Shown here in pieces: positions 20,471-28,969 of a stretch of 43,063 nucleotides of DNA. Source of the stretch: Actinomycetota bacterium (lineage in GTDB: Bacteria; Actinomycetota; Actinomycetes; S36-B12). The notes beneath the pieces are model-generated. The model did no database searches, had not been told where the DNA came from, and saw nothing but the letters and a program-made list of their open reading frames with translations. The first letter of the stretch is position 1. Every line of letters begins with the position of its first letter. The stretch covers positions 1 to 43,063 of the forward strand of contig WLLZ01000004.1 of assembly GCA_009700485.1 (NCBI GenBank), given 5' to 3'. The translations under genes and the position numbers were made by a program.

Positions 20471-21679
20471 TCATACAACTGGTCGAAGCGTCCGCGCGTG
20501 CTGAACCGCCTGTTGCACGAAGTATGCGACCTGATCGTCTTCAACCAGAAATCCATCGTGCCCGTGTAGCGAGTGCACCGTATGCAACTCATCAGCACCG
20601 GGCACGAGATCCACCAGTTGCTGTTGCTGGCGATTTGGAAATAGCCGATCAGAATCGATTGCCACCACGGTCAACGGCACCTTGACTCGATTCAGCGCTG
20701 CTTCGACACCCCCACGCCCGCGGCCAACATCGAACAAACTCATCGCGTTTGTCAAAGTGACGTAGGTATTGGCATCAAAGCGCCGCGCCAGTTTTTCAGC
20801 GTGGTGGTCAAGGTATGAAGTGATCGCAAACGGTGCCAGCGGCTGGCCAACAGTTTGTCCAGAGACCTCATGGGGATCAACACTTTGTATTTCGCGGCCG
20901 AAGCGTTCATCTAGCTCATCTGAGCTGCGGTAAGTCAAATGCGCGATTCTTCGAGCGATTCCCATTCCAATATGTGGACCTTGGCCCGGTGCGGCGTCGT
21001 AATAATCACCGCCATTAAATCCTGCATCCGCGTAGATTGCAGATAATTGCGTTACGTGGGTGCCAATTTGGTCGGCTGAAACAGCTGCGGTTGTGCCGAG
21101 CACCAATCCACCGCGAATCCGGTCCGGGTGTGCCACCAGCCACTCAAGTACCCGCATGCCGCCCAAGGATGGGCCAAGCATCAGTGCCCACGAATCAATG
21201 CCGAGGGCATTGGTGAGTAGAAGTTCAACTTCAACCATGTCGCCCACGGTTATCACCGGAAACCGGCTCCCCCATGCTCGGCCATCCGGAGCCAAGGATG
21301 CAGGCCCGGTAGTGCCCTGACAGCCGCCCAACACATTGGCACAGACAACAAACCACTCGGTGGTATCAATGGCCCGCCCCGGCCCAACGAGTGAGTCCCA
21401 CCACCCGGCGGTCAGGTGGCCGACGCCGGCCGGCCCGGTGACATGTGAGTCACCGGTCAATGCGTGCGCGATATAAATGGCATTCGATTTGTCAGCATTT
21501 AGGCTGCCCCAAGTTTCATATGCCACTCGCACTTGCGGGAAGCTAAAACCAGATTGCGTAGTGAACTCTCCTAGCTCACAAAAGAGCCGATCACCCACGG
21601 GGTCTGACTCCCGCCACGCACAGCTGGCGGGAGTCAGACCTTCGTATGACAGTGGGCCATACGGTGTGGGTGCGGTCAT
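20471..21679 (-). CDS. metX: Homoserine O-acetyltransferase
   Basis: VRVAYETWGSLNADKSNAIYIAHALTGDSH...GPSLGGMRVLEW...DSDRLFPNRQQQQLVDLVPGA...HGHDGFL; 5 nt from metY. Confidence 0.92.
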   Translation of the reverse strand: MTAPTPYGPLSYEGLTPASCAWRESDPVGDRLFCELGEFTTQSGFSFPQVRVAYETWGSLNADKSNAIYIAHALTGDSHVTGPAGVGHLTAGWWDSLVGPGRAIDTTEWFVVCANVLGGCQGTTGPASLAPDGRAWGSRFPVITVGDMVEVELLLTNALGIDSWALMLGPSLGGMRVLEWLVAHPDRIRGGLVLGTTAAVSADQIGTHVTQLSAIYADAGFNGGDYYDAAPGQGPHIGMGIARRIAHLTYRSSDELDERFGREIQSVDPHEVSGQTVGQPLAPFAITSYLDHHAEKLARRFDANTYVTLTNAMSLFDVGRGRGGVEAALNRVKVPLTVVAIDSDRLFPNRQQQQLVDLVPGADELHTVHSLHGHDGFLVEDDQVAYFVQQAVQHARTLRPVV

Positions 21680-21684
21680 CGAAA

Positions 21685-23001
21685 CTAGCCTTGCTTTGCG
21701 GCCCGAAAACCAGTTTCGAGATCGGCCAGAATGTCGACAATATTCTCGATACCCACGGACAAGCGCACTAGCCCAGGGGTTACGCCTGCGGTTGCCTGCT
21801 CCTCCGGGGTCAACTGTGAGTGCGTGGTCGAGGCCGGGTGAATGACCAAGCTACGCACGTCACCAATATTGGCGACGTGACTATGTAGCACCAGCCCTTC
21901 GACGAATCGCTTGCCAGCCTCAATGCCACCTGCGATTTCAAAACTAAGTACGCCCCCTGTGCCAAGCGGTGCATACTTTTGACCCAACGCATACCAAGGG
22001 CTCGACTTGAGGCCTGCGTAGTTAACCGAGAGAACCTCTTCGCGACTTTCTAGCCACGTCGCGACGGAAAGTGCATTTTGAATATGGCGTTCCATGCGAA
22101 TAGACAAAGTCTCGATCCCCTGCGAAATCAAGAACGCATTGAATGGCGAGACTGCCGGGCCGAGGTCGCGAAGCAACTGCACTCGCGCCTTCAGGATGAA
22201 TGACAAATTCACGCCAAACGCGCCACCGACCCCGAGGTCGCGTGCATATACCAATCCGTGATAGCTCGGATCAGGTGTGTTGTAGTTCGGGAAACGATCC
22301 GGGTACTGGGCGTAGTCAAAAGTTCCAGCATCGACAATGACACCAGCGATCGAGGTGCCGTGGCCACCAAGGTATTTAGTTGCCGAGTGCACAACTATGT
22401 CGGCGCCCCACTCAAATGGGCGAATCAAATAAGGCGTGGCAACGGTGTTATCGATAATCAGAGGCACACCAACCTCGTGAGCGACCTTCGCCACCCCCTC
22501 AATGTCAAGTACGTCATTTTGAGGATTAGATATCGACTCACCGTAGAAAGCCTTAGTGTTCGGACGCACCGCAGCGCGCCAAGACTCGAGATCATCAGGA
22601 TCTTCAACGAACGTGACCTCGATACCAAACTTCGGCAACGTGTAGTGGAACAGGTTGTAAGTGCCACCGTACAAACTCGGGCTCGAAACGATGTGGTCGC
22701 CGACTTCGGCAATATTTAGGATCGCCAATGTCTCTGCGGCCTGCCCGCTCGCCACGAGAAGTGCCGCTAACCCACCCTCGAGTGCCGCTACCCGGTCTTC
22801 AACAACGGCCGTGGTGGGGTTCATCAACCTCGTGTAGATATTACCGAGTTCTTTCAGCGCAAAGAGATTTGCCGCGTGAGTGGTGTCATTGAAGATGTAC
22901 GAAGTGGTTTGGTAGATGGGCAATGCCCGGGAATTAGTTACCGCATCTGGTGACTGACCTGCATGGATCTGCTTGGTTTCAAAGGACCAATTGGTGCTCA
23001 T
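21685..23001 (-). CDS. metY: O-acetylhomoserine aminocarboxypropyltransferase (sulfhydrylase)
   Basis: MSTNWSFETKQIHAGQSPDAVTNSRALPIYQTTSYIFNDTTHAANLF...VVHSATKYLGGHGTSIAGVIVD; SD gagagga. Start 23001 rather than 23067. Confidence 0.92.
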   Translation of the reverse strand: MSTNWSFETKQIHAGQSPDAVTNSRALPIYQTTSYIFNDTTHAANLFALKELGNIYTRLMNPTTAVVEDRVAALEGGLAALLVASGQAAETLAILNIAEVGDHIVSSPSLYGGTYNLFHYTLPKFGIEVTFVEDPDDLESWRAAVRPNTKAFYGESISNPQNDVLDIEGVAKVAHEVGVPLIIDNTVATPYLIRPFEWGADIVVHSATKYLGGHGTSIAGVIVDAGTFDYAQYPDRFPNYNTPDPSYHGLVYARDLGVGGAFGVNLSFILKARVQLLRDLGPAVSPFNAFLISQGIETLSIRMERHIQNALSVATWLESREEVLSVNYAGLKSSPWYALGQKYAPLGTGGVLSFEIAGGIEAGKRFVEGLVLHSHVANIGDVRSLVIHPASTTHSQLTPEEQATAGVTPGLVRLSVGIENIVDILADLETGFRAAKQG

Positions 23002-23118
23002 GGGATTCCTCTCGAAGATAATTTTGTGTTTAAGTGTGGGTAAACGGATAGCACAAATGGCCACCAATGGCGGACCATTGCTTGACTGCTGCTAACGCGG
23101 TGCCCTTAGGCGAATTGG

Positions 23119-23148
23119 TCAGCGGGTGGTCATTCGACAACAACACAT
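23119..23148 (-). CDS. Candidate poly-cysteine leader peptide M-C-C-C-R-M-T-T-R
   Basis: Minus strand ATG TGT TGT TGT CGA ATG ACC ACC CGC TGA, SD-like GAGG (23159-23156) with 7-nt spacing, between the SAM-IV element and metY. Confidence 0.65.
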   Translation of the reverse strand: MCCCRMTTR

Positions 23149-23190
23149 CAGGGGACCTCAATCCAAGTCGTGGGGTCTTGCCTGGTGCAA

Positions 23191-23297
23191 GACCCGCGCT
23201 TGCCCAACAATCTGGGCCTGGTCTTCTCCGGGGCACCCCACCGCGGTTGGAGGGTTGTCGACCAGCAAGCCGGGACTTAACGCTGGCGCTCTTGACC
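23191..23297 (-). ncRNA. SAM-IV riboswitch upstream of metY-metX
   Basis: Minus strand GGTCAAGAGCGCCAGCGTTAAGTCCCGGCTTGCTGGTCGACAACCCTCCAACCGCGGTGGGGTGCCCCGGAGAAGACCAGGCCCAGATTGTTGGGCAAGCGCGGGTC closely matches the recalled SAM-IV core (GCCAGCG...CCCCGGCUUGCUGG...CAACCCUCCAACCGCGGUGGGGUGCCCCGG...GACCAGG...GGCAAGCGCGGGUC). Confidence 0.93.
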
Positions 23298-23304
23298 TGA
23301 ACAC

Positions 23305-23333
23305 ACTGTAGCAAGTGGCACCAGAGCGATCAA
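23305..23333 (-). promoter_or_regulatory. Sigma-A-like promoter for the metY leader
   Basis: Minus strand TTGATC-N17-TACAGT; the -10 ends 7 nt before the first G of the SAM-IV P1 strand. Confidence 0.7.
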
Positions 23334-23374
23334 GCCCAGCACCACCGGCTAGCACCACCGGCGCAACTATCCAG

Positions 23375-24487
23375 CTATCTCCCCGTGCGGCACTGCTCCT
23401 CGGTCACCCCGGTCATCGCCGCCGCCCAAGTCGAGGGTGGTAATCCTGCGGCCAACCCTTGCGCTACCAGTTGGGCCAAGGAGTACTCAGGGTCATCAGC
23501 TTGGCTGCGCTCAAGAGCCACCAGCGCCCGCGCCCCATCGCCGGTTAGCCAAGAGCAGATCGAGGTGCAGGTAGCGATTGGGGCTACCACTCCAACAGGG
23601 GCGGCCCGCAGGGCGCTGGTCAGCACCGCAAGTGCAGCGACTCGCTCATCTTTTTTTACCAGGTGCCACAACAAGGTGTCGCGGACGCGAATGTCACTGA
23701 GGCAAAAGATGACTCGAGCGATATCGGAGTCACAGACCTCACCGGTGCCGTCTGCTTCTAGCACGATGTGCAACACGGCCTCAATGCTTTCATCACGCCA
23801 GTGGGCCAGGGTCGTGGCCGTATCGGTGATACCTGAACTCTTAATGCCAGCAGCGAGATTTACTATCTGTCGATTTTGCTCATCTATCAATTTGGTTATC
23901 CGAACACCCGCGTCCAGGTCAGCCGCAAATACCAGCTCGAGATCGGCGCGACCCGGCAGTACCGCGACACCTTCGAACGAAAACCTAGATTGCACCAACA
24001 AGGCCGTGTGCTTATCAAGAGATTGCCCTGCGCGTGAAACAAGATCGTCGGTACTCAAATAGCTCCACCAGCGCTGCGTCCACTCCGTTTTACCGGATTC
24101 AGCTGAACTACTGATTAGGAGAGCGTCAACAACGCCTATGTGGACCCCGTGCATCACGACCATCAAAGTAGTAATCAAGGGAGCGAAGGGCAGCGACCCA
24201 CCGAGAAACTCGTCGCTGAATACACAGATGATTACTTCATCGGCAATGACATTTTGCGCGGTACGGGCAACCGCCTCGCAATACTCCTTGAGACTTACCG
24301 ACAAATCGTCGCTCGGTAGGTCAACACGTTGGGTGAGCCGGACTTGGTCCGAACTCAACCAGATGATTACCAGGCTCTCACTCGGCATAAATCCGAGCAG
24401 ATATGGGACAGCCGCAATCACGGCGTCCGGGCTGCGCAGGCTCAAAATTGAGTCCTGGGTGGTGCGGCTAAGTGAATTAGTTGTCAT
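23375..24487 (-). CDS. DUF4192 domain-containing protein
   Basis: LRSPDAVIAAVPYLLGFMPSESLVIIWLSSDQVRLTQRVDLP and overall actinobacterial DUF4192 organisation. Confidence 0.88.
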   Translation of the reverse strand: MTTNSLSRTTQDSILSLRSPDAVIAAVPYLLGFMPSESLVIIWLSSDQVRLTQRVDLPSDDLSVSLKEYCEAVARTAQNVIADEVIICVFSDEFLGGSLPFAPLITTLMVVMHGVHIGVVDALLISSSAESGKTEWTQRWWSYLSTDDLVSRAGQSLDKHTALLVQSRFSFEGVAVLPGRADLELVFAADLDAGVRITKLIDEQNRQIVNLAAGIKSSGITDTATTLAHWRDESIEAVLHIVLEADGTGEVCDSDIARVIFCLSDIRVRDTLLWHLVKKDERVAALAVLTSALRAAPVGVVAPIATCTSICSWLTGDGARALVALERSQADDPEYSLAQLVAQGLAAGLPPSTWAAAMTGVTEEQCRTGR

Positions 24488-24534
24488 GGCGCCAACCGTG
24501 GGCGCTCCCAGGGTTGACTACCAGCAGCAAATTA

Positions 24535-24564
24535 CCGATTGGGGAGCAACAGCCACCCAATCGG
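24535..24564 (-). terminator. Candidate hairpin terminator downstream of the SGNH hydrolase gene
   Basis: Perfect 9-bp inverted repeat CCGATTGGG...CCCAATCGG with 12-nt loop, followed on the minus strand by a weak T-rich TAATTTG. Confidence 0.4.
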
Positions 24565-24602
24565 CGGCCTGTGGATAGCCGCCACCGCGCAAACCTGTCA
24601 GG

Positions 24603-25388
24603 CTATTTCGGTGCCTCAAGTGGTAGCAATTGCGGCCGTTTCGCCACGATCCCATCGCCCGAGGACTCCCCGCGCAGTCTCCGTGTCACCCACGGGGTGA
24701 GGTGCCCGTGGAACCAACGCGCGTGTCCTACCGCCCTTCGTAGAACCGGGTCAGGTTCGATAGCGGTCGGAGTTCGCCAACTTGCGTTAGCGACTCCCAG
24801 TGCCTGTAGGGCGCACTGCGTCGCCAGTTGGTGCCCCTCCGGTGATAGGTGTAGCCGGTCGCTATCCCAGTATTCGTCTTGGTCAAATGCGGCCACACCC
24901 CAAAAATTCACCAGATAGCAGTCGTACTCCGTAGCGATTGCCCGCATGGCACTGTTGTAGTCGGCCAGCCGGCCCCGAATTCGCCCCATCAGCATCGAGC
25001 GCCGGGCCGGATCACCGAAGGCATAAAGCAGCACATCCGCGCCACCGGCCCGCAGCGCCTTGACTCCATCCTCAACGGCTGTGGCGCTGTGATGGAGGTC
25101 GTAGTTACGTCGAAGAGCATCGTTTACCCCCGCCGCAAAGGAAACCAACTCTGGGCGCATCGCCAATGCCAACGGCACCTGCTCATCGGTAACCTGCCTG
25201 GCTAGGCGGCCCCGAATGGCCAAATTTGCGTAACTGAAGGCCGGTACCCGGGAAGCGAGAGCCCCAGCGACTCGATCGGCCCATCCGATATAGCGCCCGT
25301 CGGGGCCAACGTCATCAACTAGTCCTTCGGTGAAACTGTCACCGAGTGCTACGAAACTGCGCCAAGGCTTTGCCTGTTGCGAGATCAC
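24603..25388 (-). CDS. SGNH/GDSL hydrolase family protein
   Basis: FVALGDSFTEGLVDDVGPDGRYIGWADRVA...FAAGVNDALRRNYD...DRLHLSPEGHQLA. Confidence 0.88.
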   Translation of the reverse strand: MISQQAKPWRSFVALGDSFTEGLVDDVGPDGRYIGWADRVAGALASRVPAFSYANLAIRGRLARQVTDEQVPLALAMRPELVSFAAGVNDALRRNYDLHHSATAVEDGVKALRAGGADVLLYAFGDPARRSMLMGRIRGRLADYNSAMRAIATEYDCYLVNFWGVAAFDQDEYWDSDRLHLSPEGHQLATQCALQALGVANASWRTPTAIEPDPVLRRAVGHARWFHGHLTPWVTRRLRGESSGDGIVAKRPQLLPLEAPK

Positions 25389-25426
25389 GCCACCGCCACC
25401 TTCGATAAAGAGTTGCCCCCTGCCCG

Positions 25427-25473
25427 AAATAAAAAGCCCGGTCGTCGAAGGCTTCCCCTCCCGCGACGACCGG
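25427..25473 (-). terminator. Intrinsic terminator downstream of the flippase-like gene
   Basis: Minus strand CCGGTCGTCG-N16-CGACGACCGG-GC-TTTTTATTT. Confidence 0.75.
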
Positions 25474-25551
25474 ACGAGCCCAACCCTAGGAGATGGCCCG
25501 AACCTGGATCCACACCGACACGCCGTTCGCGCATCTTTGAGTCAGGTTTTC

Positions 25552-26643
25552 CTATGCGGGTTTGGACGCAGGGTCAACCTTGGTGGTTGCAAATCTCTCC
25601 CCTGCTTTTCGGTACCACAGTAAAAGGGCAATAATTCCGATGACGATCTGCGGCACAAATGAGGCGGCTCGCCACACCAGATCAGCAGCCGTGGCGGCAC
25701 CGGTCGCGACCCCGAATTTGGTCAGTAAGGCGATCATCGCTGCATCAACGGTTCCGAGACCACCAGGAGTAATCGGGATCATCATTCCGAGTTGACTGAT
25801 TGCGAAGGCAGCAAATGCCACCAAGATCGAGGTACCTGCGGTGTCCCAACCTTCGACGCCACGAAGGGCGAAGTAAAGGATCAAGAACTGCGCTATCGAT
25901 ACCGCGACTTGCGCAACGGTTATCGCAAGCCAGCGCTTCTTGAGTAACTCGTACATGCTCGAACGGAACTTGGTCACCGGGGCGACAAGATCAAGACCTT
26001 GCAGGGACTTGATCCGGCCTGAAAAAGGCTTGATGAGCTTATTTCCTAGCCTTCCGACCTTTATTGCCAAAGGCTCTGAGCGCATCACCAGAACGAAAAC
26101 CACTATCACTGCGATCAGAACCGCAAGCCCAATCAGAGCTGTTAATACATAGCCGCCACCGCTTTGGCCAGCCAAAACCAAGGCACCAACCCCGAGGATG
26201 GGGAAGCCGAGGGTCACAAACGAGCTCCAAAGTCCGACCGCGGTGATTGCCGCTGTCGATGCTGTTGCCGTGATAGCAAATGAAGTCAACATCCCGTACT
26301 GCACCGCAAGGCCAACAGCGCCGCCGCCGGGCACCCCGTTACTAATCGCGAAGGCTGCCTGGTTCACCTGTTCTGAACGCCAGTACTTAAGTCCTGGAGC
26401 CGCCGCCATAAACGGAAACCCGTAAAAGATTAAATAGACAACCACACTGACAATGATGAGGGCCATAGAAAGCGCGCCCATCGATTGCAGGGCCTCCCAT
26501 GCATCGGCGTAACTACCGATCTGCGGGATGACTTTCCAGAAAATTAAAACAATGAACGCTAGACCGATGATTCCTAGAAGGATCGACTTCTTTTTATCGA
26601 GTTGAGCTACGGGGGCATTTGCGTCGACAGCTTCTTCAGGCAT
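25552..26643 (-). CDS. Lysylphosphatidylglycerol synthase TM region/flippase-like domain protein
   Basis: Polytopic membrane protein; NQAAFAISNGVPGGGAVGLAVQYGML...ISQLGMMIPITPGGLGTVDAAMIALLTKFGV (UPF0104-type pattern). Confidence 0.8.
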   Translation of the reverse strand: MPEEAVDANAPVAQLDKKKSILLGIIGLAFIVLIFWKVIPQIGSYADAWEALQSMGALSMALIIVSVVVYLIFYGFPFMAAAPGLKYWRSEQVNQAAFAISNGVPGGGAVGLAVQYGMLTSFAITATASTAAITAVGLWSSFVTLGFPILGVGALVLAGQSGGGYVLTALIGLAVLIAVIVVFVLVMRSEPLAIKVGRLGNKLIKPFSGRIKSLQGLDLVAPVTKFRSSMYELLKKRWLAITVAQVAVSIAQFLILYFALRGVEGWDTAGTSILVAFAAFAISQLGMMIPITPGGLGTVDAAMIALLTKFGVATGAATAADLVWRAASFVPQIVIGIIALLLWYRKAGERFATTKVDPASKPA

Positions 26644-26719
26644 GTGCGCAGCCTGCCACATTTTGGGTAAGAGGGGGGTGCTTAACGGGCCGAAAAGGGC
26701 ATTAGGCAGGATTCCCGTT

Positions 26720-27355
26720 ATGCGCTTGGACCACATCTCATATGCCTGTACTTCAAATGAGCTTGCTGACGTTGTTCAGCGCATTGGATCTGACCTAGGT
26801 GCCACCTTCGTTGACGGTGGCCGCCACCCCTCATTTGGCACCCGTAACTTCATCCTCCCGCTGGCCGGGGGCGCCTATGTCGAGGTCGTTTCGGCTCTAG
26901 ATCACCCAGCCGCCGCTAAAGCGCCGTTCGGACGCGCCGTCCAAAGTCGAGCTGACGCTGGGGGTGGTTGGCTCGGCTGGGCGGTCGCGGTCGACGACCT
27001 CTCACCCATCGAACAACGACTCGGACGCCAAGGGAGCCAAGGCCACCGCGTACGCCCAGATGGCACTGAGCTGCGCTGGAAGCAAATCGGCATCTTGGAG
27101 TTAATGGAAGACCCGCAACTTCCTTTCTTCGTCCAGTGGGAATGCACCGCAGCCGAGCACCCATCGGCAGCCGGTGGCCCAGTGGCAATCGGCAAAGTCG
27201 AACTCGCCGGTGACCCAGACGTCATCCGCGCTTGGCTCGGCGAACCAACAGCGAGCCCCTTGGATGAAGTGGCCGTGGAGTGGCTAGATGCTGACGAAGC
27301 CGGTGTCCTCGCGGTATGGTTCAGCACGGTAAATGGCTTGGTTCGCATCGATTAA
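26720..27355 (+). CDS. VOC family / glyoxalase-like domain protein
   Basis: MRLDHISYACTSNELADVVQRIGSDLGATFVDGGRHPSFGTRNFILPLAGGAYVEVVSALDHP. Confidence 0.82.
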   Translation: MRLDHISYACTSNELADVVQRIGSDLGATFVDGGRHPSFGTRNFILPLAGGAYVEVVSALDHPAAAKAPFGRAVQSRADAGGGWLGWAVAVDDLSPIEQRLGRQGSQGHRVRPDGTELRWKQIGILELMEDPQLPFFVQWECTAAEHPSAAGGPVAIGKVELAGDPDVIRAWLGEPTASPLDEVAVEWLDADEAGVLAVWFSTVNGLVRID

Positions 27356-27372
27356 CTGATCAAGGAGCCCAT

Positions 27373-28461
27373 GTGCCAACTAATGACGGCGTGCCTGACA
27401 CCCTGAAAACAATGGCCGGCATTATCTGGCGGGTTTTAGTGGTGCTCGCTGGCTTGGCCGTGTTAGTGACGATCATGGGTCGCATATTCCCTGTCGTGTT
27501 TGCCCTCTTCTTCGCGATGTTAGTAACCGCCTGGACCATGCCGGTAATGAACCTCCTAAAAAAATTTCTCCCCAAACCCATCGCGATGGTCCTGGCTCTC
27601 TTGGCAATTGGGGCTGCGATTATCGCGATCATGGCGGTAGTGATTAGCTCCTCGATCCACGAAGGGCCAAAGCTTGTGCTCGCCATCCAAAGTGGGTTCA
27701 CCGACATTGAAGGCTGGCTCAAGACCGGGCCACTTCAGTACACCGACACCCAGGTTGCAAACTTGCTAGACCAGGCTAAATCAGCTGGTACCACGGTCGC
27801 CAAGGGAGTACTCGGTGATGCCCTTTCTGCCCTTGGTTCCGTCGGGACTTTGATTATTGCCGCTTCAGTCTTTATTTTCGGCGTGCTGTTCTTCCTGCTC
27901 ACGCCCGGGAAAGTCTGGGACTGGATTATTTCTTGGATCCCCAAGACCGCGCAGCGCCAAATAGATACTTCGGGTCGAATCGCTTGGGACTCTATCTCCG
28001 GCTACACCCGGGGCATCGTAATCGTGGCCTTTTGTGACGCTCTGCTGGTCTTTATCGGGCTGTTAATTCTTCAGGTACCGCTGGCCCCGGCACTAGCCGC
28101 CGTAGTGTTCATCGGTGCTTTTATCCCGGTAATCGGTGCGCCCATTGCGACCTTCTTCGCAGCAATCGTGGCGCTGGCTGAGCGCGGGCCAATTATTGCG
28201 CTCCTCGTTGTAGTGCTGACAGTAATCGTGGGGTCCTTCGACGGTGACGTACTACAGCCACTGGTTATGGGCAAGGCCGTGAATCTGCACCCACTAGCAA
28301 TTGTTATCGCCATTGCGGCCGGCAGCATCGCGCTTGGCATCGTTGGGGCGCTCATCGCGGTGCCCATTGCCGGCGCCATCTACGGGGTCGCAAAATACCT
28401 CACCAACCGAGACCCTGAGCACCCATATCTGCCGGCATCCAGCCCACCGGCGCCGAGCTGA
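27373..28461 (+). CDS. AI-2E family transporter
   Basis: Hydrophobic N-terminus and VPLAPALAAVVFIGAFIPVIGAPIATFFAAIVALAERGPIIALLVVVLTVIVGSFDGDVLQPLVMGKAVNLHPLAIVIAIAAG; GTG 27373 with SD aaggag. Confidence 0.88.
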   Translation: MPTNDGVPDTLKTMAGIIWRVLVVLAGLAVLVTIMGRIFPVVFALFFAMLVTAWTMPVMNLLKKFLPKPIAMVLALLAIGAAIIAIMAVVISSSIHEGPKLVLAIQSGFTDIEGWLKTGPLQYTDTQVANLLDQAKSAGTTVAKGVLGDALSALGSVGTLIIAASVFIFGVLFFLLTPGKVWDWIISWIPKTAQRQIDTSGRIAWDSISGYTRGIVIVAFCDALLVFIGLLILQVPLAPALAAVVFIGAFIPVIGAPIATFFAAIVALAERGPIIALLVVVLTVIVGSFDGDVLQPLVMGKAVNLHPLAIVIAIAAGSIALGIVGALIAVPIAGAIYGVAKYLTNRDPEHPYLPASSPPAPS

Positions 28462-28473
28462 ACATTCGCTGCA

Positions 28474-28788
28474 TTAAATCGAGGTGTAAAACCTGAACTC
28501 GGTTGGTTCACGTAAAAAGCTATCTTTCACCTCGCCCAGATGCCTTACATGCTCGGACTCCATATGCGCATCCCAATGGGCCCGGCTAGTCCACTTCTCG
28601 ATCATCAGCCAATCGGTGAGGTTCACCTCACCAGACCCCGCAAAACCTTCGACTCCAATTACTAGGTCGTACACCTCGCACCCGGCCTCGGCTTTAGTCG
28701 CGGTGATTAAATCGTCAAGTGCTGCTTTCGCCTCGACCAATTTGTCGTGGCGTGGCTTAAGGGTGGCGATGAGGTAGAGGGCATCCAT
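28474..28788 (-). CDS. Antibiotic biosynthesis monooxygenase (ABM)-like / putative quinol monooxygenase
   Basis: LIATLKPRHDKLVEAKAALDDLITATKAEAGCEVYDL...WLMIEKWTSRAHWDAHMESEHV. Confidence 0.8.
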   Translation of the reverse strand: MDALYLIATLKPRHDKLVEAKAALDDLITATKAEAGCEVYDLVIGVEGFAGSGEVNLTDWLMIEKWTSRAHWDAHMESEHVRHLGEVKDSFLREPTEFRFYTSI

Positions 28789-28969
28789 ATGCCGACCCTA
28801 GTGCCACTTGAACTTAGGTATTTATTCCCACCCGGCTGTCGTTTCACTTAACCGGCTCGACACTTTTCGCAGTAGGCGCGCCGGTGAACCCCGCCCGCGG
28901 TAGCGTTCACGGAACCAGCACGGCGCCGCAAACGTCGTATCTGCAGATACCTCAGCGGAAGGCCCGGAG

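Noticed and set aside
23067-23358. Several 61-94-aa ORFs on both strands upstream of metY
   Set aside because: They lie across the SAM-IV aptamer and leader; the RNA structure explains the sequence better than coding.
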